Shown: one piece after another, positions 22,263-32,710 of the stretch
Layout: each line of letters begins with the position of its first letter
Numbering within the stretch: the first letter of the stretch is position 1
Origin: Lytechinus pictus
Taxonomy: Eukaryota > Echinodermata > Echinoidea > Temnopleuroida > Toxopneustidae
DNA: 64,000 nucleotides
Assembly: GCF_037042905.1 (NCBI RefSeq)
Contig: NW_026974140.1
Coordinates: 13,031,001-13,095,000, forward strand
Direction of reading: 5' to 3'
Notes under the pieces: generated by a model
The model's database searches: none
What the model saw: the letters and a program-made list of their open reading frames with translations, nothing else
What the model was told of the DNA's origin: nothing
Made by a program: the position numbers and the translations under genes

Positions 22263-24250
22263 TTATTATTTATTTATTTATTAATTAATTAATTTATTTA
22301 TTTATTTATTGGTTTTCTTTATTTTATACTGCAGGGCTGGCCTGTTCAGTTATGCAAAACTGCTTTCCAAAGGCGCCCTGCAGTTTACAAATAACTCAAC
22401 ATCATAACAATTCAATGTATGTAACATATTATAATAAAGAAAAAACAGAAACAGAATACATTTTATACATATAGAGTGATATCAACAATTATCATGTAAT
22501 CATTACATCTACATCAAGTTATTCAGTGTAATTACATGTGTGACAGTCAGAATTTTATTGATTTACAGTGTTTTTGTAATGCATGGAGGGACGTGCATTT
22601 TTGTATATCACAAGGGAGAGAATTAAATAAGACGGCAGCAACATATTCAAAAGATTTTCTTTTATAATCCGTCCTTGCAGGGAATTTGAAGAGGACATTG
22701 CTCAGAATATCGTGTTTTATAAGTTACATTACGTTTGCAGATAAATGGTCCCAGATAGGCTGGGGCTAAATCGTTTTGTATTTTGAAAGCAAGAACACAA
22801 AATTTATATTTGATACGTTCCTCCACTGTTTGCCATTTGAGTGTAGACAAAAATTCATGTTGGGGAGTAAGATAGTCCTTATTCAAAATTATTCGGGCAT
22901 ACTTATTCTGCAGTTTTTGTATCTTATTTTGTTGGTTTTTGCACAGCTTCCCCAAGATGTGCAGCAATAATCAGTAAGGTAAAATCATGGCAAAATATAA
23001 ATTTCCTAAGAATCCTACAGGCGGAAGGAATTGTCTGATTCTCGTTATACAACCTATCGTACTAGATATTTTAACAATGATACTAGATACATGTTCTCCC
23101 CACGTCATGCCAGAGTCGAGTGTTGCACCCAAGTATTTGATCATATTTACATTTCCTAAGGGATCATTTCTATATTTAACCATTAAAGCATAATTTTTTA
23201 ATTTTTTCCTATGACCAAAATTCATGACTTTTGTCTTTTCTGGATGCAAATGCATACCTTTAAGGTTGAGTCAGTTACATATAACATCAAAATCACTTTG
23301 CAGATTTTTTTGAATCTCCTTAGATAATACATCATGACAGAACAGAGCAGTATTCATCTGCATAAAGACAAATTTTGGAATTAACATTCAAATTCAAGTT
23401 ACATATATCATTGATAACAATACAACATATCAATGGACCCAATATCCCTGAGGGCCTGAGGGACGCCCGGTGTAATATTTACACTTTCACTGATACAATT
23501 ATTTACTACGACACGACAAACTGTCTCCTGTCTGTTAAATATGCTTTCATCCAATCATATTCGTTACCCTTAATTCCATAATTCTTCAGTTTTCCAAGGA
23601 TGAAATTGTGTGTTATAACATCAAACGCTTTACGTAAATCGAGCAAAATATATACCTCCGATCATTCGCCCCTGATCCATTTTATCAAACAAATAGTCTG
23701 TAATTTCATTTAGACATGTAGTAGTAGAATGCAAAGGCTTAAATCCTGACTGGGAATTCGTTATAGCGGTTTGTTTTCATTCATGTATAAAGTTGATTGT
23801 GGATTGCTCTTATTTTAGACAATGCAGGTAGAACAGATATAGGTGTAAAATTATCGACATCATTATGATCCTCCTTTACGATTGTGATGTATTGGAGTAA
23901 TTCTTGTCGTCTTTAAATCTCTTGGAATAGTGCATGTTCGCAATGTCATATTGTATAAATAAGCAATGGTTCTACTTAAAAAAGGAGCAGCCAGTTTAAG
24001 AATTAAGCTTGGGATGTATGCCATTTACTCCAACAGACTTTGAACAATCAATGTTTGACAATGCCTTAAAACGTAATCTCTTTTTATTTCACTGAATTTA
24101 AATTCACATTCGCGGGCATCAAGTGATATATTATCCGAAAAAAATCTGCAATCTCAGTCCCACGTCATTAAAGGCTTTGTTTAAAATATTGGCTATTTGT
24201 TAGGTAGGTATCTGTTCAATTACAATTTTATAAAAATGTATCATATTATT
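22262..24250 (-). mobile_element. CR1-like LINE inserted in the plus-strand LINE
   Basis: On the minus strand the order is RT fingers (NSQSGFKPLHSTTTCLNEIT, about 23750), motif A (LDLRKAFDVI, about 23620), a degraded catalytic box read as YADE instead of YADD (about 23330), then KTKVMNFGHRKK, IKYLGATLDSGMTWGEHV, and a C-terminal region ending near 22662. A 3' UTR follows with the CAGGGC-type stem and an AATAAATAAATAA tail that abuts 22262. Frames shift repeatedly, so it is inactive. The 5' edge near 24250 is approximate. Confidence 0.7.
22662..23255 (-). pseudogene. RT connection and C-terminal domain of the 22.3-24.2 kb LINE
   Basis: Two overlapping-frame pieces. The first (23255-22971) holds IKYLGATLDSGMTWGEHVSS and IGCITRIRQFLP. 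The second (22967-22662) holds LQNKYARIILNKDYLTPQHE and LKWQTVEERIKYKFCVLAFK, a typical LINE ORF2 C-terminus. A frameshift separates them. Confidence 0.7.
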
Positions 24251-24255
24251 TATTT

Positions 24256-24475
24256 CAAAACAACCCTAGGGCAAGCACATATAGGAATAGATACAGAGGT
24301 CAAGTCCTCTGGAATGGTTTAGATGATATTCTTTAAAAAATCAGCATCACTCCAAAGTTTCAAAAGGAATTTCAAAAAATATTTGTTAAAAACAAAACCC
24401 TCTTCATAATCTGATGCAACCCTTGTATTTGAAAGATTGTACTGACCACCCTCCTCCTGCTTTCAAAATTTGATA
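24256..24475 (+). pseudogene. C-terminal piece of the plus-strand LINE ORF2
   Basis: Across frames it reads TRASTYRNRYRGQVLWNGL and SASLQSFKRNFKKYLL, the closing motif of CR1-like ORF2. It resumes right after the minus-strand LINE that cut the RT at 22262, which indicates one element split by a later insertion. Confidence 0.6.
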
Positions 24476-24614
24476 TTAATAATAATAATAAATAATAATG
24501 GATATTTAGAGGCGCTAAAAACAAAAAGTACCATAGCGCGTACAATGTATGAATAATAATTTAACATGAATATAATTTAACAACTACAATATTCAAGATA
24601 AAAAGGGAAATTAA

Positions 24615-24968
24615 TTATTGAGGAAAATGGTATGTCTTAAGGGAAGATTTGAAGCCAAGAACACTGGAAGCATTTCTTATTGAAAGAGGGATAGCATTCC
24701 AAGTCTTGGCAGCTGCTACAGCAAAACATTTTTCGGCAGAGGAGAGTTTTGACAAGGGAATGCAAAGTATGCATGTGTCAGTGATTGAACGAAGATTACG
24801 AGAGGGTGTGTATAATTTGATGGTATTATTAAGATATTCAGGTGCCAATTGATTTCGAGTTTTGTATACATATAAACAGACTTTAAACTGAATACGTTGG
24901 AATAAAGGTAGCCAGTGGAGTTCCTTAAGTATATAGGGGTGTAGTATGAGTTCGGGATCCAAAGCCAA
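24615..24968 (-). pseudogene. C-terminal domain of LINE ORF2
   Basis: Contains ILKELHWLPLFQRIQFKVCL, APEYLNN, and the closing AAAKTWNAIPLSIRNASSVL then GFKSSLKTYHF and a stop. This is a textbook CR1/Rex-like C-terminus and is intact over 117 residues. Confidence 0.85.
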
Positions 24969-25169
24969 AAATTAATCGAGCGGCACGATTCTGAATAACC
25001 TCAAGTTTTCTTCTATCCCTACTGTAGCTGACAAAACAGTATATAAACTATTGCAGTAATCTAACCGAGAAAGAATAAGTGCTCGCACAGCATGGTGACA
25101 TGTCTTAAGATCAATGAATCTACGAATCATCCACAAGTTGCTGAGATGATAATTACATTTACGGACAAT

Positions 25170-25857
25170 CTAATTTACTTGAGCAGACAGTGTGAACATG
25201 CATGTTATCAATGCATACTCCAAGAACAGTAGTTTTAGTGGAGATGGGGATGCATTGATCATTAACATTAAGCTGGATATCATATGTGATATTGCTTGCA
25301 GATGGCGGGCAGAAGAACAGAGAGATATGAATTCAGTTTTGCTATTATTCAGCTGGAGATAATTAGATGACATCCACCTATTTCTGAAATACAAAGAGAG
25401 GTTTTCTCAAGTGTTTCATTTATATTTCCAAAGAGCGCGGGTCAAATGAACAATACAGTTGTATATCATCTGCATAACAAATATATTGTAGACCATGTTT
25501 ATTAATAATGTCAGAGATGGGAGTGATATACAAACTAAACAGAATCGGCCCGAGAACTGACCCTTGGGGTACCCCAAACTCAGTGACCCACGGGTCAGAC
25601 AACTCTCCGACTATGCTTACCCTAGATGACCAACCAGTCAGGTTAGACTTAAACCATTTAAGAGCTAGACCAGATATGTGAAATCGACATTTTAAGCGAT
25701 TCAATAATATGGTATGATCCAAAGTATCAAAAGCTGCACTTAGGTCCAATAAGACTAAGAAAACACACTTATGCTGATCGAAAAATGACAGAACATCATT
25801 CTGCAATTTCAAAAGGGCTGTCTTAGTGCTGAAATAGGATCTATATGCTGACTGCAA
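25170..25857 (-). pseudogene. Reverse transcriptase palm of the LINE
   Basis: Motif A is LDLSAAFDTLDH, motif B is GVPQGSVLGPILFSLYI, and motif C is CYADDIQLY with both catalytic Asp residues. The frame breaks near 25415. It continues with MSSNYLQLNNSKTEFI (YLQLN..KTEFI), the usual thumb-side motif. The fingers region that should precede QSAYR is missing. Confidence 0.85.
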
Positions 25858-26263
25858 GTTTTTTCAAAAGCCAAGTAGGTTGAGAATCTGTTAAAGAAGT
25901 GGCATTATTGCTCACAGTGCGTTTGATATTATCCTCACTGACAACCTCAAAACAATTCAACATACTTTCATGAAAAGAACTGACTTCTTGATTATCTACG
26001 CTTCTAGGTTCAGGTGTATTTGTGACATTGTTGCGGATATCACTTATCTTCTTGACAAAGAACAAAGAAAAACGATTTGCTAGATTAAGAGGATTATCAT
26101 ACACAGGGAGAAACTTAACATTCTTGTGGAGCAGATTATTAACAACTTTAAAAACTGTTTTGACATTAGCTTTACAGAGTAACTCCGTATAGTATTTTGC
26201 TTAGCCTTAACTATTAGGTCGTTAACATGCTTGTTAGCTAGCTTAAAAGCTGTGTGATCAGTG

Positions 26264-27100
26264 TCAGAAGAACTTTTGATCCATTTCCTCATTGAACCAA
26301 GTATTGCGAACCCTTGTGGAGCGGAGACATGATTTCTGAGGAGCAAACTCATCGACGCAGGCTGCTACATATGTGTTATATGCAGTAAGAACTGAATCGA
26401 CATCACCAGCCGAGGACAAGTCATTGAGTTTGTCAATCAGTGCCTCACTAAATCCTTCGATGTCCATCTCCTTGAAGTTCCTGAAAGTCCGCTTAACTTT
26501 CTTCACCACCGGCCAAGGATACCTGAATACAAACCGGATGCAGTGATGATCAGACATGAGACTATGATGAATGACAATGTCTTCAATTATGCAGTCATGA
26601 CGGGTAGGACAGATGTCTGCAGAGGATTGTCCTTGATGATATATACACTCATCTCTGGTCATTACAAGGTCCAAAGTGTGACCCATATTATGGGTAGCTC
26701 CGATGACATGTTGAACCAAGTAAGCAGATTCTATGATGGAAAGGAACTGAGCTACATCAGACTTTGAAGGTTTATCGACGTGAATGTTAGAGTCCCCCAG
26801 AAGAAGAACTCGCCCAGCCAATCTTGATATCTCAGCAGTAAGATCATCAAATTCTTGAAGAAAGTCTGCTTTACGGAGCTGATTCTGCACAGATGGTGGT
26901 GGTCGGTAGACCACCAAGAAATGCAATTGACCTGCATTACTAACAACATGTGCGAGCTCAAAAGTAGAAAAGGTCATAGAGTCATCCATTTCCAGCTGTA
27001 GTTGAAGTGGAGACTTAAAAATAACCGCGATGCCGCCGTGAGGATCGGTTGGTCTTGGAGCATTCACAAATGTCTTATTACGTACAGAGTGAGCATTCAT
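26264..27100 (-). pseudogene. APE-type endonuclease of the LINE
   Basis: 278 residues beginning MNAHSVRNKT (the N-x-x-S-x-RNK of APE endonucleases), then GGIAVIFK, VVYRPPPS, LLLGDSNIHVD (the LGDFN box, with F changed to S), HTLDLVMTR and SDHHCIRF, the catalytic SDH. It is open throughout, so decay is recent, but a stop immediately upstream and the RT deletion downstream disable the element. Confidence 0.85.
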
Positions 27101-27295
27101 ATCTTTAAACAGGATTCATGAACCTTTTTGTTATTGGTATCAATAACAATCAAGTTATCATGATTAATTCCCTGCACAGTACATTTGTTGTTCAGACTAA
27201 ACTGAGAGATACCAGTAAGTACTGGGATTCTACGTTGCTTTCTACAACCTCCCCGTTTCCCACGATGAGCTTTCTTTTTGAGTTTACGATTTATT

Positions 27296-27692
27296 CTAGG
27301 CTAACCTCTTGATATTTCTCAAAACATCAGGATGGAGGATATGGTGTTGTAGTTTAATGGGTAGAACATTACATTGAAAAAGATCAAGTTTAGTGTAAGA
27401 TTTACTAACTACATCATGAACAATGTGTCTGTCATCTATGGGTGCTTGTGTACAATTCTCAGAGAACAGAGGTCCAGGATTTGGACTGACATCACCAGAT
27501 ATAAGTATTCTTAACCTAAAAGAGGCATTCGAGTTGGAATAGTACAACATAATTATGTGATCCAATAACTTTCACTCTAGATGGTGATATTACACTACAA
27601 GGTCTATACTGTAATACTACTTGACAATCAACAACATGTACACTGGCCTGTGTAAGAACCATAACAAAGGTGACAACCCTGATTATCTCCAT
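27296..27692 (-). pseudogene. LINE ORF N-terminus with signal-like segment and 2A-like motif (frameshifted)
   Basis: From the ATG at 27692 the frame gives MEIIRVVTFVMVLTQASVHV, a hydrophobic signal-peptide-like start, and stops at 27516. The adjacent frame (from 27565) carries LRILISGDVSPNPGP at 27514-27470, then ends at 27296. A single frameshift between 27565 and 27516 separates the two. The motif follows D-x-x-x-NPGP of 2A peptides, with Ser in place of the usual Glu. 2A peptides at this place are known in CR1-like LINEs of sea urchins. Confidence 0.65.
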
Positions 27693-27829
27693 TGTTAAAC
27701 CAAATCACATTTTTGACACGGATGGTTGACATTGAAGAGTCAAGTACGTTGAAAGAAACACAGTATATGGCAGCAAGTACAAACTCGCCTAACATTTACA
27801 GCATGTATTGTTATTTAGAAGATAAACCA

Positions 27830-28000
27830 GAAAAGCATGTTTTGCTTTTGTTATCCCCCTTCATGTAGTTGTTAATTTTCTCTGTATTTTCCCCCCTCGT
27901 TTTTCTTTGTATTCATTTTTTATGGATGTATTGCATTTGTATTTGCACTTGTATGCTTTTTACCAGTACTGGAAAATAGAATTGAATTGAATTGAATTGA
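27830..28000 (+). mobile_element. 3' UTR and GAATT-repeat tail of the plus-strand LINE
   Basis: T-rich sequence ending TGTATTTGCACTTGTATGCT, then GAATTGAATTGAATTGAA at about 27980. This is a LINE 3' end on the plus strand. It probably belongs to the element whose ORF2 ends at 24475, separated by the minus-strand LINE. Confidence 0.5.
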
Positions 28001-30440
28001 AAAATAGGGCCTATAGGCCTACACGTATATTTTTTTCAAATAATAATATATAGCATTTTAGGTGCGCCTTCTGTCTTGTCTTCTGTAATACAATATATAA
28101 CGTAATATATCATGTTATACGCATAACCCAACAAATGGGAAAAGCACAGAAGAGTGATAATAATGATAATTCACTATGTCACAAAAAAGTAAAATACGTC
28201 AATTTTTTGACCGCCTATAGACAATGACAATACTGTCTTGAAAGAAAATTAATAAGAGCCATATAATGTGCGCATAGGATCAGTTAAACATAGTTTTCAA
28301 TATGATTCAATATGATTGACAACTGATTTTACGATGGATTAGATATTAATCGTTGCAACTTATTGTATTATAATTAAGGGAGACATATCGTACACAAATG
28401 CATGCAAATATAAAGTAATAATTATGATTTCAAACAAGCACCTTCCACTAAGCTTCTTCCTCCTCTTCTCCGTCTTCGTGCATGTTCAAATTTTGTCATT
28501 GAAAATAAATATTGTTTTCCCAAGAAAACTTTTATACAAAATATTGCTCAACTTAAAATTTCAATAACGTCGATATTTTTTTTAACAGATTTTGATGAAA
28601 TTTTCAGCATTTTGCTTGGTGAATTTTACTATATTTATTCGTATATAATCATTTTCAGCCTGGAGTACCCTTTTAAAATAAGGGATGGTGAAAGAGATAT
28701 AGTGCCCAATTCGCAACAATTTTGAATGAAGATCCTCCTAACACAAAATATGTAATAGATTGTTCATGCCACCGATCGACTTATTTCAACATCTGAATAG
28801 GGTTGCGTGACGACCCCGTGGCCCGACAACAAGTAACATAAGATTTATCATATTTTGACAGGTTTTTTTTTTCATTAACAATATTGACAAAATTACACAA
28901 GCACATTACCACAAATATGACTTCATCAAAATAATGACATAATTGTAATTCCTAATTAAGGCGACGGGATAGCGAGGTGACCGGTCTTATCTAAAGACGC
29001 AAGTGCCATTGTTTCGAATTCATATTGCTGGGTCAGGATTTGATATTCGTGGGTTTGAGATGTTAGTTTAAATGACCTGTACCTGCACCCCGATCTATAA
29101 ATCATCAAGAAATCTATGAAAGATAATGACCAATACTTGAGATGTAAATACAAGAAAACTGATGGCTTCCGATGAAATAGGATTTTTTTTTCATTGCGAA
29201 GTCTTGACACATGTTTTCGTGTTATTACCGAGTTTTCTCACCGCCACGCAGAACACTTTTAAGAGCATAGAAAATGTACTGTCAAATGCCCTTCATGACA
29301 ACTAGCAACCAAGAAGTGTTTGTCAAAATTGGTAAATCAAAACAGCAGTTTCGTCCCGGATTTCGGACAAACGATATATTTGCAATTTTCCATAAGCTCG
29401 AAAACTTAGGATGAATTGCTTTTCCGGTTAAAAAATTTTCGAAAAAAGACCTCCAAGCGGCCGACGGGCATTTTCAATACATTTACTGTGTTGGTTTTAG
29501 ATTTCATAGCAATACGAAAACTCGCTACTATGTCGTCATCCCATTACATCGGGCATTACATGTATATACGCTTCAATGAAATGTCTACCTTAGATAGCAG
29601 AAATTAGTATGCACCTCCCTGAGGTCAACTTCACAGCAAACGTAATCGCTTCCTCCTCTGCCATGGCAACCAAGATGGCGTCTTACATGGAGTCCTTTTG
29701 TTTAACTCCCCTTGCGATGAGAAAGTACTGAACAAATATCTTTAAAGGGCGATTCGGTATGATTGGAAATGCTTCGTCATCAAGCCATTGTCTGTGTTGA
29801 TCCATTAATCACCAAAACACACACTCATTGTATTACGACTCGATTTTTTGCGTTGACTGTATTATAACCTTGGTCAAATCAATTTTAGCGGTGTCAAATA
29901 ATTATCGTACGATCAGGGCTTGAATATATTCCAAGCATCAATAGATTATTATAGGTCAATATACTTCACGATTGACCTATAGGTTGCTGACTATTCTAAT
30001 AATAATTGCGATTTAGATGATACAATCACTACCATTAAATAAAATACCGACTACCGACATGGACGCTAATTATTTTTTCTCGATGCATGCAGATGGCGTT
30101 ATAAATCTTTCTAGTAGAGATGTATGTATTTCGTCCATATTGGACGCATACTGGCATTCAGATTAGTTTTTTTTTCTACATCTTTACATACAGGGACTCG
30201 ACACAGTCATGAAATGGGTTGAGAATTACATTATGTTATCGTTGATACAATGAACAAACGCACAAAAAATATGTAAATAAATTTAGTTCACCACCGCGAT
30301 AAAAATAGGGCCTAAAGGTTAAATAGTTCCTACAATTTATTTTAATCCGAGCTACCATTACCAAGGGTATATTAATTTTGTTAAATGTAATAAAATACAA
30401 AGAAAATAAGAAAGGACAACACAATAAATGCGTCATCAAA
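28001..30440. other. no gene supported; one MITE fragment
   Basis: At 28560-28680 ACAGATTTTGATGAAATTTT and AGCCTGGAGTACCCTTTTAA match the MITE families at 7051-7610 and 19570-19795. A CG-richer patch surrounds 29640-29700. No other supported features. Confidence 0.5.
29640..29720. promoter_or_regulatory. possible promoter patch with YY1-like and X-box-like motifs
   Basis: The sequence GCCATGGCAACCAAGATGGC joins an X-box-like half palindrome and AAGATGGCG, a typical YY1/initiator motif of animal housekeeping promoters. On the minus strand an ATG at about 29664 opens MAEEEAITFAVKLTSG, ubiquitin-like in flavour, but it ends at a poor donor. No downstream exon was identified. Weak evidence. Confidence 0.2.
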
Positions 30441-30444
30441 ACAA

Positions 30445-30505
30445 TCTAAAAAAATAAAAAAAATATATATATGTATATATATATATATTCAAATATATAT
30501 GTATA
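30445..30505. repeat. TA-rich microsatellite
   Basis: A TATATA run with ATGTATA interruptions. Confidence 0.85.
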
Positions 30506-30622
30506 AATGTGAAAAATTATACATTAACAACAGCATTGACAATATTTAAATATGCTACGTCTTGCATCTCCTCATTTACGTCTACACATTATGAAGCACT
30601 ACACCTCACGACATGGACCTGG

Positions 30623-30703
30623 CCACGGAGGATTATCTATTGTTACTGGGGGTGCTGTGACAATGCTCAGCACCCCCAGTAACAATAGAATAATCCTCTG
30701 TGG
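30623..30703. ncRNA. candidate hairpin RNA (pre-miRNA-like)
   Basis: The arm CCACGGAGGATTATC... (30623-30657) pairs with 30668-30703 over about 35 bp. There is one bulged base, one G-U pair and a 10 nt loop TGACAATGCT. Size and near-perfect pairing fit a microRNA precursor, but also a small inverted repeat. The arm sequence TTACTGGGGGTGCTG is not one I recognise from known animal microRNAs. Either strand could be transcribed. Confidence 0.35.
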
Positions 30704-32587
30704 ACATGCCTCACGATCCGCGAACATGGTGAAAGGACCCTCTTTTTACGTTTAGATAGATTAGATAGATAGATTGAAAGACTGAGTATAATCTTAACCA
30801 GAGTGACACCACACTGGCAGGGGACGACAACCCCTCCCCGTATGATATTTAAAATAGTGAAATTAAGGTAAAAGCACTTTTATAAATAAAGGTGAGAAAG
30901 AAGACAGGGAAGAAGAACATAAAAAGGAGAGTCTTATAGGTTTAACACGTACCCCCCCCCCCCCCGACATGCAATTGAAGACTGTTAGGTTGTCTTACCC
31001 CTTTAGCTGACACTGCTTTCGATCACTCATAACAACAACAAAGAAACAAGTTAAGCAGAATTGATAACAATAGCCCTACTTATGATTGTGTGGCTATACA
31101 TTTTCACAATTTCTATTCGATATCATTAACCCTATATAGCCATCCGTATTATTTCCCCAACTATTTTGCGTTTGGGTACCAGTCTTTTATTATTTGGTTA
31201 CGTGCATCGCATGAAATATGAAACAAAAAGTGACAAAAAAAAAAGATAATTGCTGCTCTCTTGTCTACTCCAGTTATGTATAGCCTATATTGTTTTGGGT
31301 GTATATAGGTGAAGAAGTTTTTCGACGAAAATGATGGGTAATAGAGGGTAATTGAAAGTTTTATTCTCAAAGTAGATAATAATAATAATAAAAATGAATC
31401 TAGCCATCCAGAGAGATGAGAGTTCTGACCTATAGATCTGTATCATCTCTTTAGTCAGTATGGCGTTGACACAATTCGGACAGTCATCACAATAGACCAT
31501 GAAACATAACAAATGTATATCAGCAGTATCTAAAAAGGTGTACTATAATATGGTGTGTATGTACGGTCCTACATAGTACAGGTTTCCGAAATACAATCTT
31601 GAAGTGAACCAAGAAACAAACAAACAAAAACGAGTCGACACTCTCACAAATAAAAACACTCTTTTCATTTTCTGTTACGCATTCGAACATTACGAGCAAG
31701 TCGAGCATCATTATCATGATTATGCTCGAGTATAATACTCTGATTGCTACCATTTTGTTGGGTTGTGAATAACAGGAGATAATGTCTTACTACAGAAAAT
31801 ATATAGAAGGCGCACCTCAAAACGCTTATTGTTAATATCGTGAAACATATAGGCCTTATTTTTTTCATCATAGATTAAAACCCCCAGGCTGTCATCACCC
31901 AAGCATGAAATGGTTTAGGCTATCTTTTCCAAATTCATTCCGAATGTTTTAATATCGTTTGTCTTGTCTTTCCGTTGATGCCCACAAAGTTTTGATTTTT
32001 ATGGCAAAGTTGGAAAAAAGTTGACTCGACCTTGTCTGCGATATCCTACGGTACTGTTGAAACATTTGATTTTTTTTCTTTACGATAAAAAAAACATTGC
32101 TGGTGGTGCCGTTTACTTGTTGACCCTTGTCACAAATGTGTCAAGGGTTGCAGCATCCATTACCTCAGCTAGCCATGCAGTTCAAGTCCTTCACAGTGCG
32201 AGGCAAGAATGAAGATCCTCTGTACTGGGTTCTACAGGTTGTGAGAACGACGCAAGCGAGTCGATATAGCGGGACAAGTTTTGAATTATTGGACAATGTG
32301 CGGCAAGGTTTATTTTAAACAGCATGGAGAGGCGTGTGAAGGTGTGATCTTACTTCTCTGCTGATGAGTCTGCCAGCCGAGGGTCTTGATCATCCCACTA
32401 ACACTTGAAGTATTTTCGTATTTAAATCATTACACCATGCACCAGATAATAATTATGCCGGAAGATCAATACTAAATCACTGTAGCTCGCCCCCGAGCTA
32501 TAGCCTATGAATTTACCTTACAGTATAGGCCAGGCCACGGCGGGAAATAGCAGACGACTGGCGGAGAGATATAGGCATAACACAGTT
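30704..32587. other. no gene supported
   Basis: Holds a possible small MITE at about 30815-30970 (GGCAGGGGACGACAACCCC at the left, a C-run and CGACATG at the right). Otherwise AT-rich DNA with short unsupported frames. Confidence 0.45.
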
Positions 32588-32710
32588 TTGGATACAATAA
32601 TAATAATAATGATAATAACAATATTAATAATAATAATAATGCATGGGATTTGTATAGCGCACTTGGCTTGATTAGATGCTCAAGGCGCTTCAGAGCAGAA
32701 CAACAAAAAC
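32588..32710 (-). mobile_element. LINE 3'-end fragment
   Basis: An AAT-rich run is followed by TGTATAGCGCACTTGGCTTG and CTCAAGGCGCTTCAGAGCAG. Read on the minus strand this is a GCGC-containing 3' UTR with a TTATTATT tail, like the element ending at 24476. Confidence 0.6.

Larger units (their letters stand above)
24476..27830 (-). mobile_element. near full-length but defective CR1-like LINE with a 2A-like motif
   Basis: The order on the minus strand is a hydrophobic N-terminus (ATG at 27692), a 2A-like GDVSPNPGP (27470-27496), a basic linker, an endonuclease (27100-26264), a partial RT (25857-25170), a C-terminal domain (24968-24615), and a tail of TTATTATT units at about 24500-24476. The RT lacks its fingers: TWLLKK at 25870 is followed almost directly by QSAYRSY. 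It is therefore dead. The 5' limit is estimated from where plus-strand LINE 3' UTR sequence appears to begin. Confidence 0.75.
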
